Source of the DNA: Hofstenia miamia | Taxonomy: Eukaryota > Xenacoelomorpha > Acoela | Direction of reading: 5' to 3' | Length of the DNA stretch: 64,000 bases | Assembly (NCBI GenBank): GCA_004352715.1 | Contig: SCFE01000013.1 | Span: forward strand, 1,621,490-1,685,489 | Part shown: positions 33,077 to 46,200 of the stretch, one piece after another | Layout of the letters: each line of letters begins with the position of its first letter | How positions within the stretch are numbered: the stretch's first letter is position 1 | Notes under the pieces: model-generated | What the model was told of the DNA's origin: nothing | Seen by the model: only the letters and a program-made list of their open reading frames with translations | Databases searched by the model: none | Made by a program: the position numbers and the translations under genes

Positions 33077-35743
33077 AGACAGTATATATATATATCTTGC
33101 CGTTTGAATTCGCTTACAACAACAAATTTGATTGTAAAACTGAATAACACAATGCTTACTGTAGAAATCGCTTTAGAAATTTGATTCAATTTTTGGTAGC
33201 ACATAAATTTTTCTCAATGCTAACCAAATTTTACTACATTGATTTTACTACTAAGATTGGCATTTTGTGGATTACAAAAAGCTACATTAGGGTCTATTTT
33301 TTACTGCAATCGCATCGAAATTGAAATTAGTACTAAATCTCTATTATTTGGAATTGTATTCTTACGACAATGTAAGCAATCAAACGATCGCTTTTAGGCC
33401 ATCAAAAACAGATTTCCTTTGAAAATGGCGTTTGAAAGCTGCGTGCATCCTTTAGTCATCACAGGATGTTGATATCAAAGGTACTCCTTTATTGCACATC
33501 ACTTTTAAGAAGTCGTTAAATCAATTTACATGTGCATGTGTAAATATATCTTTGTTATCCAAAATGAATTTCTAAATATTTTAAACTCTCTAATGATCTA
33601 ATTATATATAAGATTAAGACAAATTGAGCTTCATTGAAGAGCAAAGCTCAATTTCATGTGTGGTTTTCAAGAGTGGTTTATGTTAGAATTTGAGCAAAAT
33701 TTATAGAACATCAAAATTTGCTTAGTACCATTTTGATAATATTTAAATGTTGTGGATAATTTACCAAGTGTAATTCTCAGCAAATAAAATCTCATGGAAG
33801 ACATTGGCATGTTTCACGAATGTAGAACATTTCGAGGGCCTGTAGCATGACAGAAATTTATTACTGTTTATGGGCTGCTTGTTGTAGACATTATTTTGGT
33901 ATACTGTCGATTAATTACTGCCGCAGCACTGCTTTAATATATGGTCAAATATATTCGTTTCCTACCAAGCGTTCAACTCTTTCGATCACTAAAATTGATT
34001 TTAATGATCAGATGAGAAACAAGCAATAAATTTTAAACTGAAATGACGCTTTTTTTATTATGTTTTAAAAATTTTTAACAATGGTATAATAAATTTCAAA
34101 AAAGTTGGATTGTTTGAATATATAATTCATATCTGTTAGCACAAAGATTACTATTATTATGTGAGAATCATTTGAAAAAAACACTCTTTATTTCAAAGTT
34201 TAATGAAAGAAGAAATACACATTTTAATTAAGGAATTTAATGGGCTATCAATATATATCTATCAATTTAAACCCATAGAACCTGGATTATGATATATTTA
34301 TTATTGACCGAATAAAATTTGGGTTTTGTGTCGAAAGGAGCGTTTTTCGTAACCTCACCTCAAAGTTGTATCTCAATATTGAATATTCGTCAACTTCTTT
34401 TTCGTCACAGCTTTTTCAGAGCAAATATACTCTTACTATTGTAACAGTTAGTTATTGTTTTATAACTATCTCCTTGTATTTAGAAAAGGACATCTGAATT
34501 CAACACGGTGTACTATACTATTATAGTCGGCAATAGAGTTTATCTACCAGAAAATATATGCTTTTTACTAGTACAATTGCACATAAGAGAAAAAGTTTAG
34601 CTAAACGAACTGACTCACTAAAAATCTCATACTAGTCAATAATGGCAATTTACTATCCGACCACAGATACTGGAACAGCTTGTTAGTGACCAATGATAAC
34701 TTCACTGCAAGAAATCAAAAACATTTCATTTGTTTTTATCATCAACATCATTAAGTGTATACTTGTTATTTGCAATAAAATAGTGTTACCAACATTAAAA
34801 AATTGTTCTGCTCCTACTTATTTTATAAAGGCTTCTATAATAAATTATTGAATGTTGTAATCAAAAAAATTACATCATATTATTTGTTCACGGAATGTGC
34901 ATAATTCGAAAGACTAAAAATTTGTATAAAAATTCAAGCTATTTTTAGCACATCGCAATTTATAATTCCTAAAACAAAAAATGTTAAAAAACTAAAAGTG
35001 GTTGTGGCAGTTTTTTCAAAACGATTGCCCTTACATTTTGATTTTAAGAAAAAGTTCTTAGATAACTTGATATATAATTAATGTACCATATTTATTCGTA
35101 TGGTAGACAAAATTTAAAGGAAATTATATGATATTACAATCAAATATTGTACGTTACTGACAGAAATTTTTTTTTTTGCAAGTGGTATTTAAAAAACTTC
35201 TTCTCATATTTGACTAATTACAGTCGCCGCCTTTCTGAATCACGAATGAATTTTTTGGCTTACTTGTATTCTACTACTCCCATTGTCTCATCCTTACAAG
35301 AGATTTGCAGCAAAATTCGAATTTGATCCATGCATAATTAATTTTTTAATATGAAAGATTATTTCAAATTGCTTAAAATGATCACCAGATTCTACGGGAA
35401 ATAAAATAATTAACGAAGTAATTGTGCTTTATTTTGTGCGTATCGCAATTTAATATAATTTCATTAGTTTTTTAATGTTCTCATTCAACTAGAGTTGTTG
35501 TTGATTAATTTATCTAACATAAATACTGCAGTGGCGTGAATTTCTCATTACCAATTCCTAAAGTCGATTTTCAATTGAAATGGGACAGATGTAGTATATC
35601 CAGGAATCAAAACAGGTGTAATCTACATTATATAGCAAACGTTGCTCTAGTTGGGAGGCAAATCTTACAGTTACATTTAGTGTATAGAGGAAGATAAATA
35701 TAATTTTGACAAGTTCTAAATTCAGTTTCAGATTTTAAGGAAC
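33077..35743. other. AT-rich non-coding stretch
   Basis: No gene recognised. A short perfect hairpin lies near 33630-33655 (arms TTGAGCTT and AAGCTCAA). Otherwise nothing. Confidence 0.45.
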
Positions 35744-37140
35744 TTGAGGTGGGACCCCCTAACTAAAGTCCAAATTTCGAAAAATTATCGAAATTCATTT
35801 TTGACCATAATTTAATGTATTGGTATTGATGTTAATCGATTTTAACCAAGAATATCATCTTTGCTAAAATAAAGTTAGTTTTGTAAGTCAAAGTCAGCAA
35901 ATTTTGCCTAGCAACGGGTCCTAGCAGCAAAGGTACCCTTTATTTTTTCGGTCATCACCCTTCAAATAGATACAATAAAACAACTTTATTGAATTGCTTA
36001 ATATAGATACATCCTTAGGCTACAAGAAAAACCAAAACAGAAGTTTATCACCTTAATCCAGAATATCAAAAGGTGGCATTGGAATCCTGTCAGAAGGACG
36101 CTGGTGAATTACGAGAATATTCAGACTATATTAAGGATATTGATGCATCATTCGACAGTACAATATATGGAAAAATCGGGGTTATGCATTCAAAAACGGA
36201 GTAGTTACTTCTATTTCAACTGAAAACAACAAGTGTCTAGTCGAATCTAAATTTTGTTTTGCGTGCATTTACTGGAACAATCAGGACATAAATAGTGATG
36301 AATATTTACAATGGTCTGCAATTCATGAAGAAACATGTCTGATAAATCACATCGGCAGTAAAGCAAAAATGGAGGCTGATGGAAAAATGGAAATATACAT
36401 GACCAAAACAAATTAATGTACACTGAGTATTTAGGAGATGGTGATTCATTCTCTTTTACCTCTAGGAAGGATGAAAAACCCTATGATCCTGAAGCGGGGG
36501 TGAGAAAAATAGAATGTGTTGGACATGCTCTGTTCTTGGAACAGTCCAATATGGTCACCAAGACAAAGTTAATAGCTATTTAGTAAGTAGAGATGGATAT
36601 TTCTTCAGTTATAATGTTATTATATTTGATATCCTTTTTTAAAAATGTGATTTTCTCAAAATATTTTTTTTCGATTTTTGAAAATTTCAAAAAGAATTTC
36701 AATGCTTTTCGCAGATTTTTAAAAAGTATTTTCCAAGAAGTATTACATAGCTCCTGAACTACGATTTAAGCAAAATAATTATGCCCAAGGTCACAGTGAA
36801 GGTCTAAGTCACAAGAAATAGAAAAATTTTGGGAAAAATTGCAACTTTTAAAAATAAATGTATAAACAAACATTATTCTGCTTAAGATTTTAGTACAGAA
36901 CCTAAGGGAAGCTTTCCGAATTTATGGGCAAAAAAGTTTTTGAACTATATATATACACATCTTGATGAAATCATTTTCTGAAAATTGACATTTTCGGAAA
37001 ATTTTTTATGCCAAAATGGGTCAGGTCTTGTAACCATACATCAAAATTTTTCTAAGATCAAGACATATATATCACAAACGCTAATTTTTGCAACGAATAG
37101 CATAAGAATGGCTTGCCTGTGATGGGAAATTCCACCTTAA
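35744..37140 (+). mobile_element. TTAA-flanked DNA transposon (Kolobok/Mutator-like)
   Basis: The element is bounded by TTGA (35744-35747, one change from TTAA) followed by GGTGGGACCCCC on the left. On the right, TTCCACC precedes TTAA (37137-37140), so that both ends begin GGTGG. It is 1389 bp long and carries a broken transposase at 36043-36583. A TTAA target with GGTGG ends and this transposase type agree with Kolobok-like elements; only the first few bases of the ends match, so the exact limits are an inference. Confidence 0.5.
36043..36583 (+). pseudogene. Mutator-like transposase-domain remnant
   Basis: Three frames join by shifts. 36043-36180 reads YQKVALESCQKDAG, then DIDASFDSTIYGKIG. 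36183-36416 reads AFKNGVVTSISTENNKCLV, then CFACIYW, then HEETCLINHIGSKAKMEADG. 36416-36583 reads YTEYLGDGDSFSF, then KIECVGHA. The order D-x-S-x-D-x-T, N-G-V-V-T, C..C, H...C..N..GS...ME, then Y..Y.GDGDS and K.ECVGH, matches the transposase domain known in Pfam as Mutator-like (PF20700, from memory). The D of the first block and the GDGDS are the likely catalytic acids. N- and C-terminal parts are missing. Confidence 0.75.
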
Positions 37141-37904
37141 CATGCCTCTAAGTTAATCTGGTCTTTAATAAAGCCAAACGCATTTGAATTATATGCACAC
37201 AATAGGCAAATTTTCAAATAAGATTTTAAAATAGCTTTCAAATATAAAAAAACATTCATTTGGTAAAACTTTGAGAAACATAAATTGTATATGAGTTGAT
37301 TTGCCATTAAGGTTTTCTAAGTCTTAAATTTAGAGAGCAGAATTTGCAACCAAATAAACAATTTTTAATATTTATAATATATTACAATAGTTCAAAACTG
37401 ATTTGGAAATTTTTGTGTTAATAAGTAGAGGAGACATAAATCTCCAATAAAATATTTTAGAAATTTGCAGTGTGTTAGCTACTCTGTCAATGAATGATAA
37501 GAGATGAACGGAAAGAAATAAATGTTCGTGACATTGATTAATGTTTTTGAGAACAACTAAAGTGTACATATTATTTAAGTGCGCTACGGAAGAGCATTCG
37601 CAGTAAGATTGATTCATTTAAAAATGTCTACAAAATAGAGGTAAATTTTGCGAAAATTTAAGGCAACTGCATTCATTTTTATCCTAAATATATTATAAAA
37701 ATTCAATCCATGATATATGAATCAGTACGAAACGTGGACAACGTGATTTACAGTAGTGGCCATTCCATTACATTTAAATCACGTTTTACTTAAATTAAGC
37801 ACATATGGTTGCTCACATCACCTAACGTGTAGATCAGTACAAGTAATCGTGATAAATGCCGTGACTAAGCAATAATCAACCAATCAAGTGCTCCTAGTAT
37901 GTAT
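37141..37904. other. AT-rich non-coding stretch
   Basis: Only short chance frames; nothing recognised. Confidence 0.45.
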
Positions 37905-38078
37905 ATATATATATNNNNNNNNNNNNNNNNNNNNNNNNNNNNNNNNNNNNNNNNNNNNNNNNNNNNNNNNNNNNNNNNNNNNNNNNNNNNNNNNNNNNNN
38001 NNNNNNNNNNNNNNNNNNNNNNNNNNNNNNNNNNNNNNNNNNNNNNNNNNNNNNNNNNNNNNNNNNATATATATATAA
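37905..38078. repeat. Assembly gap inside an (AT)n microsatellite
   Basis: Ns at 37915-38066 are flanked by ATATAT on both sides. Confidence 0.95.
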
Positions 38079-40030
38079 TTATTATTTATATTATTGCATG
38101 AAAACAATTTATGAAACATCACATAATACAATTGTGTCAATAATGTATACTGAAAAAGTTATACCGCGTGGCTTTTTTTATTTCAATTATTGAACCTCCT
38201 TAACACCGTTCAATAATATTGCCACATATGACCTTGATAAGACACCTTTCAATTTAATTGCATTTAAAGAACTATGATAAATAAATTTAATACCTAATGC
38301 TTAAATTACACTTACGTACATGTAATAATATAGTACAAGTCTATTAGTAATGTAAAATGTTATTAAAAAAAGTATGTACATTTATTAATAAGTGTTTAAA
38401 CTAATGCAAAATAAGATTCCTACTATTACTAATTTGTGATAACGGGCTTTTGTTACATATTCTACGTTAATTAAAACTGAACTTCACTAAAATGGCTCAA
38501 TCAAATCAATTAGCCGGAGGCTTTGATGCTTCGAATAATGTTCCATTTGAAAGTGAGATTTTAGCTGAAACGAATTGCAAAGTGTTAGTGATATACTTGT
38601 TAATAAGAAATACATTATTTCTATAGAATTACTAGAGTATTTTAGTTGATTTCAACTCTTCTAAATTATATTGTACATGAGCTTTAAGGTTTCAAATTAA
38701 TATATACAAATGAGTAAACAAATTATAATTCTCTATTAGGTCTGTAGGCCTGGGGATTAAACCCCTTGAATCAGATCTCCACCCCTACAGTACATGTTTG
38801 CATTTGACTAATAAATAGTGTGGAATGTTCATTTTATTTAAATCCAAGCACCTACTCATTTTAATAACTTTACTTTCATGACAATATAACCAAATATATC
38901 CAAATTGTTTTGTACATAAATTAAGCTTAATCTTAAACTGCCCAGGGATATTTAAGAATTTTCATAATCCTAGAAAAAAAATTTAAGCACTTATAGCTTA
39001 AAGACTATTAACGTTATGCTCCACTTTAATTTTCGTTCTTGATCCGTGACCCAGCTCTTTCCGACTGAGCGTGCCGTTGGGAGAAGCCTCGGTCACAGGG
39101 GCTTTGGCTCCGCGACTTCAGATTTTGCAAGGCACGCTTGAATGGCATGCTTTTGCACGTATCAAGAAGCACTGACAGTTCCATGGGCTCAAAATCTTAT
39201 AAATACAGTAGCGTTAGGCATTAAAATGTTTTTCAAAGAAATATAGTAAATTTTTTAAATTACTCCAGCCACATCAATATGCTTTAAAAGAAATTTTCAA
39301 CACTGCATAAAGCGTTTTTTAATGCTTACATCTTACGAAATTATCAAAAGCACAATATAAATGTAATAGTTTCTTTTGAAAAACCAATCTACAACAATGA
39401 GATACTAATCATATTAGTAACAGCAATAATTGGACTTATAGAGCCATTGAATACTTCTGAATCTTAATAGCACTATTGATTGCATATTTTTTAGTATTAT
39501 TGTGAGGCTTAATAAAAAACGATTCTAGTCCTGATGAATAACTTTTAGGAATGAAGAGCTAGCTTCTGAATACTTCTGACCATCCAACTAAAAATTTTGA
39601 TTTTTAATTAAAGTTGATTTGGTAAGGTACGCCGTATTTGCAAATATTAAATTTTAGGGACTTCGTGTTGTTCAAAACGACAGGCAAAGTACAAATTCTC
39701 ACTAAAAATGTAAAAAAAATTACCCGAATTGATTTAAAATGTTGTAAAATTTTTGTACTAGAACAAATTATTGAGCCTTTTCGTGCATGTCCAAAAATAA
39801 GAGGTAGTTGATATAAGTACAATGTTTGCATTTTGTTTATTAATCTTTAAATGTATGTTTGTAATATGGCAATTACTTAAGCAATCCTGCTTTAATTATT
39901 TTCGTAGCTTAGTAATCATGTTTATTAATAGGGTAATCTAAATTGGGGTTCATTTAGTGCGGCAAAATAGTCAATGAATGCTATACAGAGCCTTCAATAC
40001 ATGTTAAAATATTTAATTTAATTCTGGTTC
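38079..40030. other. Non-coding stretch with two weak ORF candidates
   Basis: At 38492 (plus) an ATG opens a short protein-like frame, MAQSNQLAGGFDASNNVPFE, with a possible donor GTGAGA after it. It could be a first exon, but nothing supports it further. At 39184-39026 (minus) a 52-codon frame, MELSVLLDTCKSMPFKRAL and onward, lies in a GC-rich island (39060-39190) that stands out from the AT-rich background. I recognise neither. Confidence 0.3.
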
Positions 40031-40225
40031 AGCCCACCATGATAGTAAGAAATTACAGAATTTGCCTAAGTGAAGCATCCATCAATAAAATGTTATTTTA
40101 AGGAAAATTCCAAATTTGCCTAAAGTTGGCCTGAATTCCAGAAGATGTAAGAATGCTGGTAGTAAGAATCATTATAATAATAATCATATTTGTTTGCTTC
40201 AACCACCTTCTGAGTACTATGCCCT
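40031..40225 (+). repeat. Interspersed repeat, copy 1
   Basis: It begins AGCCCACCATGATAGTAAG and ends TTCTGAGTACTATGCCC. The second copy at 61197-61452 begins AGCCCACCATAATAGTAAC and ends TTCTGAGTACTACACC. The middle shares a block like GGAAAATTCCAAATTTG. It is non-coding, of unknown family, in the same orientation at both sites. Confidence 0.55.
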
Positions 40226-43200
40226 CTGGCCCTGTCCTCAAGATCTTAAGGAGTGAATGGGGATATTTTTTACATGATTTTAATTATAAGGAAGAGACAA
40301 CATAATGATATGAATGCGTTCGAGAGCTACTTGTACTCAAAACCTTTGCTTACCTATTGATTAAATTTCTGCATCCGTGGTGTCGTTAGGATTTAGAGAT
40401 TACTATCTTCACACAATTGAAAAGCGCTAAGCTTGTAATAAAACATATAACGCTTACTAAGCACAGATTACAGCTATTAAATTTGAGTAAAAGAAACATC
40501 TCCATAAAGAGTCGCTAATTTTCAATTCACCTTTAGGTTGTACTTTGCTGCGAAGTTTTTATTGTTGGCATCATTTTGTAAAAATTAATTGGATTATAGT
40601 GATGACAACAATATGCAGACATTAAAATTAGAGGATCTTTCAAGGATAATATGCATTTAGACTAAAAATATTTGTAAGCAATTGATGGATTTACACTTTT
40701 TATTAGTGCACTTTTAAGTTTAATCGACGGGGATGGTAATCATAAAGATGAGCTCGATAATTACACCGTCTCATCTGAAAAGCACGGAAATTTTGCAATC
40801 TGTGAAACTATATATATATATTATCGAATCCTTCTCTGTGCAATTTGCATATATACCTCCTTTTTAATATGTTTTCTTTTACATTCGATGTTAATGCATC
40901 TTAAATGTATTCTAATATATTTGATTGTTAGAAATTTTAATGCACAACACTGGATATCCATGGCGATGAATTTGTTGTCATAAATCTTCATTCAAAATAC
41001 GATTTCAAAATAGAATGAATCCCCATTGTTAAATTAATTTGAATGTTTGTGGAATTGACAGCTAAAAAGATGAATGACAGAGGAATATACGCGACAATAA
41101 AATCAAGCGATTTCTCTCAAGAAAATCGAAATCTAAATTAGTTTCAACAAGTTATATGGAGCTGTCTCCAATATTCAAGATGAAAAAATGTTAAAAAATG
41201 AATCTAAATACTTCATTCTCCTTTTTATTCAAATTAAAGTTTGAGATTTTTATTAAAACATAGAAAAAACTTTTTTCAATTAAAAGAAGAGCAATTTCCT
41301 GTTCGTTATTCGTTTCCCATTTTAATTTCTCATTTCATATTTCTCAAAGTTGAAATAAGAAAATTCCGTTTTTTCATCTTCAAAAAATCTAAATTAAATC
41401 GTTGGCATTTTAAAATTTATTGTTCTATTAAACTCTTCAAAGAAAAGTTCTATATACTTTACTAAAGGGATATATTCAATGGATTAGTACCCGCTTATGA
41501 ATTTAATATGAACTAATTGCTAATTGGTAGACGCTCACATTTCTAATATTTTATAAAAAGAGGTATGCATAAACATTTAATAACGTAAATAAACCAAGGA
41601 ATTACTTAAAAATATTAATTTTTTCTATAAGAACTCTCATAATTTACGATCTAACTAAGATATTTTAAAATCCAAAAGCACCACAAAAATAAAGAATTGT
41701 CTCAATTTTTCGCCATAATTGGAATACGGTCGTGAACGCGTTGATGTAAGAATGAGTGCCTGAACGAAACTTAGGTCGTCTATTTTCAGAAATAGTTTAA
41801 GCTAGTTGTTCCTGCCATGGGCTCTAGACAGCCCATAAATTAAACATTAGGTAAGGGAAGAATTTGAAAGGTTTTTTAAAAAGTTTATATTTTCATGTAC
41901 TTGAGGCACATATTTCCTCATAGAAACGATCACATCCCAAGATTTTCTAATAGAACTGGAAACTGTTGTTTGAAAATATGGACAAAGCTGATTGTAAGTT
42001 ACACTTCTTTTTTAAAAGAAATACATAAATCGAACCAAGTGCTATTGATTCAGTCAATATTAGTCTAAATATTGTACATGATTCTTCCACTTCTGCATCT
42101 CAAATAGAATATGTATCTTTGAAGTTTCGAATTAGTTTCGAACCTTAGAATGGGTGACAAACATAAAATAAATAATATTCTTAGAATAAAAAACGCAAAA
42201 CCGAAAATTTACCAATATCTCAGTATATTAGAATTTCGGAAATGTCTGAACTAATATATTAAGCCTCAGGTTAATTCCTTAATCAATCTTTAAATTTGAG
42301 ATTCTTCTAAAAAAATTCTTATAAAAAAGAGTGTATCTGTTTAGGATAATTTTTCATAACATGTAATGCGCATTCTATCTGTATTTTAATTGTAGTTGCT
42401 TTTTTACTAGGGGATTAAACAGTTATATCCAAGAACCAAATATACTTGAAATATTTTGCTTTTTGATTTTTCAGTATTTTAATAAAAAATTTAAAAGTGA
42501 AAATTTCCAAACAATAGTTTTTAAACCAAAATAAAATCCAAAATTTAAATATTTCTCTATTACAACATTTCGAAAAACAAATTGAATATAAACAATGACT
42601 AGTTAGTATTTTCATCTGCATAATTATATATCATTTTTTGCATTCGCTTAATGTACCAGCGGTAATGTTAAACAATTTCTTACAAGATTCTAATCAATCT
42701 AAAGGGTCGTATAATTGATAAATTTCCTTTAAATTTATGTGCATCTACTGTCTTAGCAGCGATAATGAAGTTAATAACTCTGCACCATATGATGCTAAAC
42801 AGCTGTAATTTAAATTATAAACTTTTTTAAATTCTGTGAAATAGACAAGTTATATATTAATTCCTAAGAGAATGAAGTTCTTTCTTAGTAATATACATAA
42901 ATTAAGTAACTCAATATGTTGCCTATTTTTTCTATCATATTTCATTAAATGTAGCACTTTAGATATAAGCTGGTAACATTGTTGAAATATGCCGTGCTAC
43001 CATATAGTTTCTTCAATTATTAAATAGCTATGAAAAATTTTCAGGCTTGACAAGGAAGAAAAAACACTTGTGCCTCGACTAAGTATATTGCAAGGTTTTA
43101 ATATAATAGGATTAACAATCACTTTTTATTATGCTTTATTCTAAATAAAACTCCAAGGTAAATTGATGTTGTTTGTTTTCACCAATTTTCGAAAACATTT

Positions 43201-46200
43201 TATTTTTCAATTTGAACAGTCGATGGAGACGCATATCACGAGTTGCTAAGGACGTATATCAGGCTTGGACTATGTACTCTACCATAAGCTTCCTTATTCA
43301 ATATTCATGCAAAATGGTACGCCTAAGCACATTATTCTTATGAGATCTTTCGCCTTTGACTTTTTGATTAGTCCTCTTTAAAGCAATTCTGGCTTTGAAT
43401 TAACAGAATTTCTTCTTCGTGGGCTATCTTCAAGATTTCGTACTCATAGACTCTTTCCAAATGTGGGTAAACACAAAAACAAAGTTATTGAAGCATGTAC
43501 TACTATAGCACAGAAAAAATCCAGAAGGCTTTATATAATTTATTAGACTTTGTTAGTACATTTACTGTAACTTAAAACGATATTGTTTATTCACACTATT
43601 TTTCCAATGCATATATATATATACTGATCAAGTTGAAAAAGCAATTTCACTAAGCAAATTTACAATGGTAGTATCTCATCACATTGGATACACTAGGCAT
43701 CTTTATTGACGTATTGAGTGGACATTCATTCTTCTTTCACAATAGTTTGAAATATGTAGGATTTTTTGAAATTAGTGTATGGTTTTCTATTGGACATTAA
43801 CAAGAGATAAATAACATTTATTGCTATAAATTTACCCCGTAAGCGCAAAGTGCATGCATGAAAACATATGTACTGTTACAAAATAATGACAATACGCATT
43901 TCCAACAAGCCGATGCGACAAGTTTCACAAAACGAGTATGAATGAATACTCTGAGAGAAATTATCTCAAGTCCTTTCATTAGCAAGAATGGGGGTATTCA
44001 TTGGCGTCCACGATCGCCTGACCTTAACACTTGTGATTAATTTTATGCGAATATTTAAAATCGAAGGCTTTTTTAAAGTCGTCCAACAATGATACAAGAA
44101 TTGTGGGTTGTAAGTGAAGCGTTCTGCAGTAGACTTACCCATTGTGTACAAAATAATTGTCGCCAATTTACTTAAGTTTTATTTTTATATTTTTACAATA
44201 TTATATAAATTTCCGTATGTACACATTTTTTTACTTATGTAATAAACTAGCAACAAAAATCGTGCCTCCAATTTTATATATTGAAATGGGGTTGACAGTC
44301 ACAGCCTGTTTTTTTTCTCATTTTTCATTGTTGGTTTGAACATAGTAATGTATCAATAGGACTGTAAATTTGTATATAAATGTTGTAAAAACAGTTAATT
44401 CATAATTTTCAGCAAAATGAATAATTTTCAAGGTTAGACAGACTTTGAAAGTAAAGAGTCAGTGTTCTTGGGACTTATAGGAAATTTCAATTTAGATATA
44501 TTACTTCTCATTGTGAAATTATATAGTGGTATATTTAATTCCATATAAGACGAGACGAGGCGGCCGGGACACAAATTTGTTCAGATGAAAACAGACCGAT
44601 GTCGAATTTTTTTAAAAAGATGAGTCTCTGTAAATATTTAAATATTGAATGTACTAAGTAACGATGTAAAGTTGTTATAGATATTGATTCCAAATACGAC
44701 AGCGTAATTCTCCTTGAATATTCTATTTAATAGCCCATCGTCATTAGTCAAGTGTTTATTGGTCCTATGCTTTTCTAACGGATTCGTGAAACCAGAGCTC
44801 TTACCTGATGGCCAAAACTATTTTAGGAAGTGGATGTTACCACTCATTAATATCTAGTGATGCGCCTTTGCTTAACCCTCCTCTCCCTTATTGAACTTTT
44901 GATTATGACTGAAAACAGTTGTGGAGCTTTAGTGATACTTGGCAACTTTTCTTAGCTTTTATTGGGGGGCATGACACATTACAAAAATTTTTAAAATATC
45001 TTCTCATTTTATGTATGAGTGTTGTTTATCATTTGGAAGGGGAAGATGTGGAAGAGTCTTCCATTTTTAGAAAAAACTATTATAGTTGCAAGTATGAAAA
45101 TATGTACGTAAATTCAACAGACAATTATATTTGATTAAGTAAGATCGAATTCTAATGAATTTAACTATCCAACTTTTAAAACAATATTTAATATATTTAA
45201 TAAAACCCAAAAACAAGTTAAAATTGATCACATCAAAAAATGATGACATCAAGTTCCTGAAAATTCGAAATTCACTCTTGTGAAATAAGGAATGCTTGCG
45301 CAGAGGTTTGCTTTAATATCATAATCCAATCCAGAGTTAAATAGAATGGGTAAATCCTCCGTCCCAAAGGCCAGAGAACCTTAAAAGATTACAAGTCGAA
45401 CAGGGTTAACATACAAATAGTTCAAATTATTTACCAACTCCTTACTTCTGCATATAATTGATTGGAAATAGTTTACAGCAAAAGCAACTTAAAAGTTTCA
45501 TAATATATTATAAGAAATGTAAATGAAGATAAATTGCATAAATTTGTGAAATCTTAATCTAAAGAAAACTCATTTATCTCTACTGTATATACCTAGTGTC
45601 CAAAAAACCAGACCAAATTTCAACTTGGTAAAACGCTTAGGCTGTCCACTAACTATTTGTCTCTTCAAAGTAAAAATTATATATTTGGTTGGCAGGCACA
45701 GTAATTATTATAATACCATTGTTATTGGAAGACGCTGAAAGTATGTTTGCTCCGAATTGAACATTTTGTACGCAATTATGATAAAGACTATTTAATGTTT
45801 CACTTTACTTTGATCGTAGTTATGATGATTATTGAACAAAAATAAAAGAAAGGGATATCATCAGGGAAGAAATCTATTCAATCCACAAATGATTCAAAAA
45901 CAATTCCACTAACATTAGGTTACTGAGAAATAATGTTTTAAGTCCACCATTCAATATAAAATAAATATACAACGTCTGTGCCTACGTACATAAATACAGG
46001 TACATTGTTATGCGAATTTATATTCAAAATAATATAATTCTCTTTTTAAAAATTAATAATCTATTAATTATAAAATCTGATTTACTTTGAACTAAGTGCA
46101 TAAAGGCTAAAATGATTTACTGCAAGCATTAACAACAGTTTTGAATGTTGATAACTCACATAAATAAATTTGATAACAACAAAATTACTATGAGCAATAA

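Noticed and set aside
38492-38620. Short ORF resembling the start of a cystatin (AGG near the N terminus)
   Set aside because: The match is limited to a few residues and there is no QxVxG motif or following exon.
43966-44166. 66-codon minus-strand ORF that might be a transposase end
   Set aside because: No catalytic motif and no inverted ends could be found; a GTAAGT in it is not supported by an exon.
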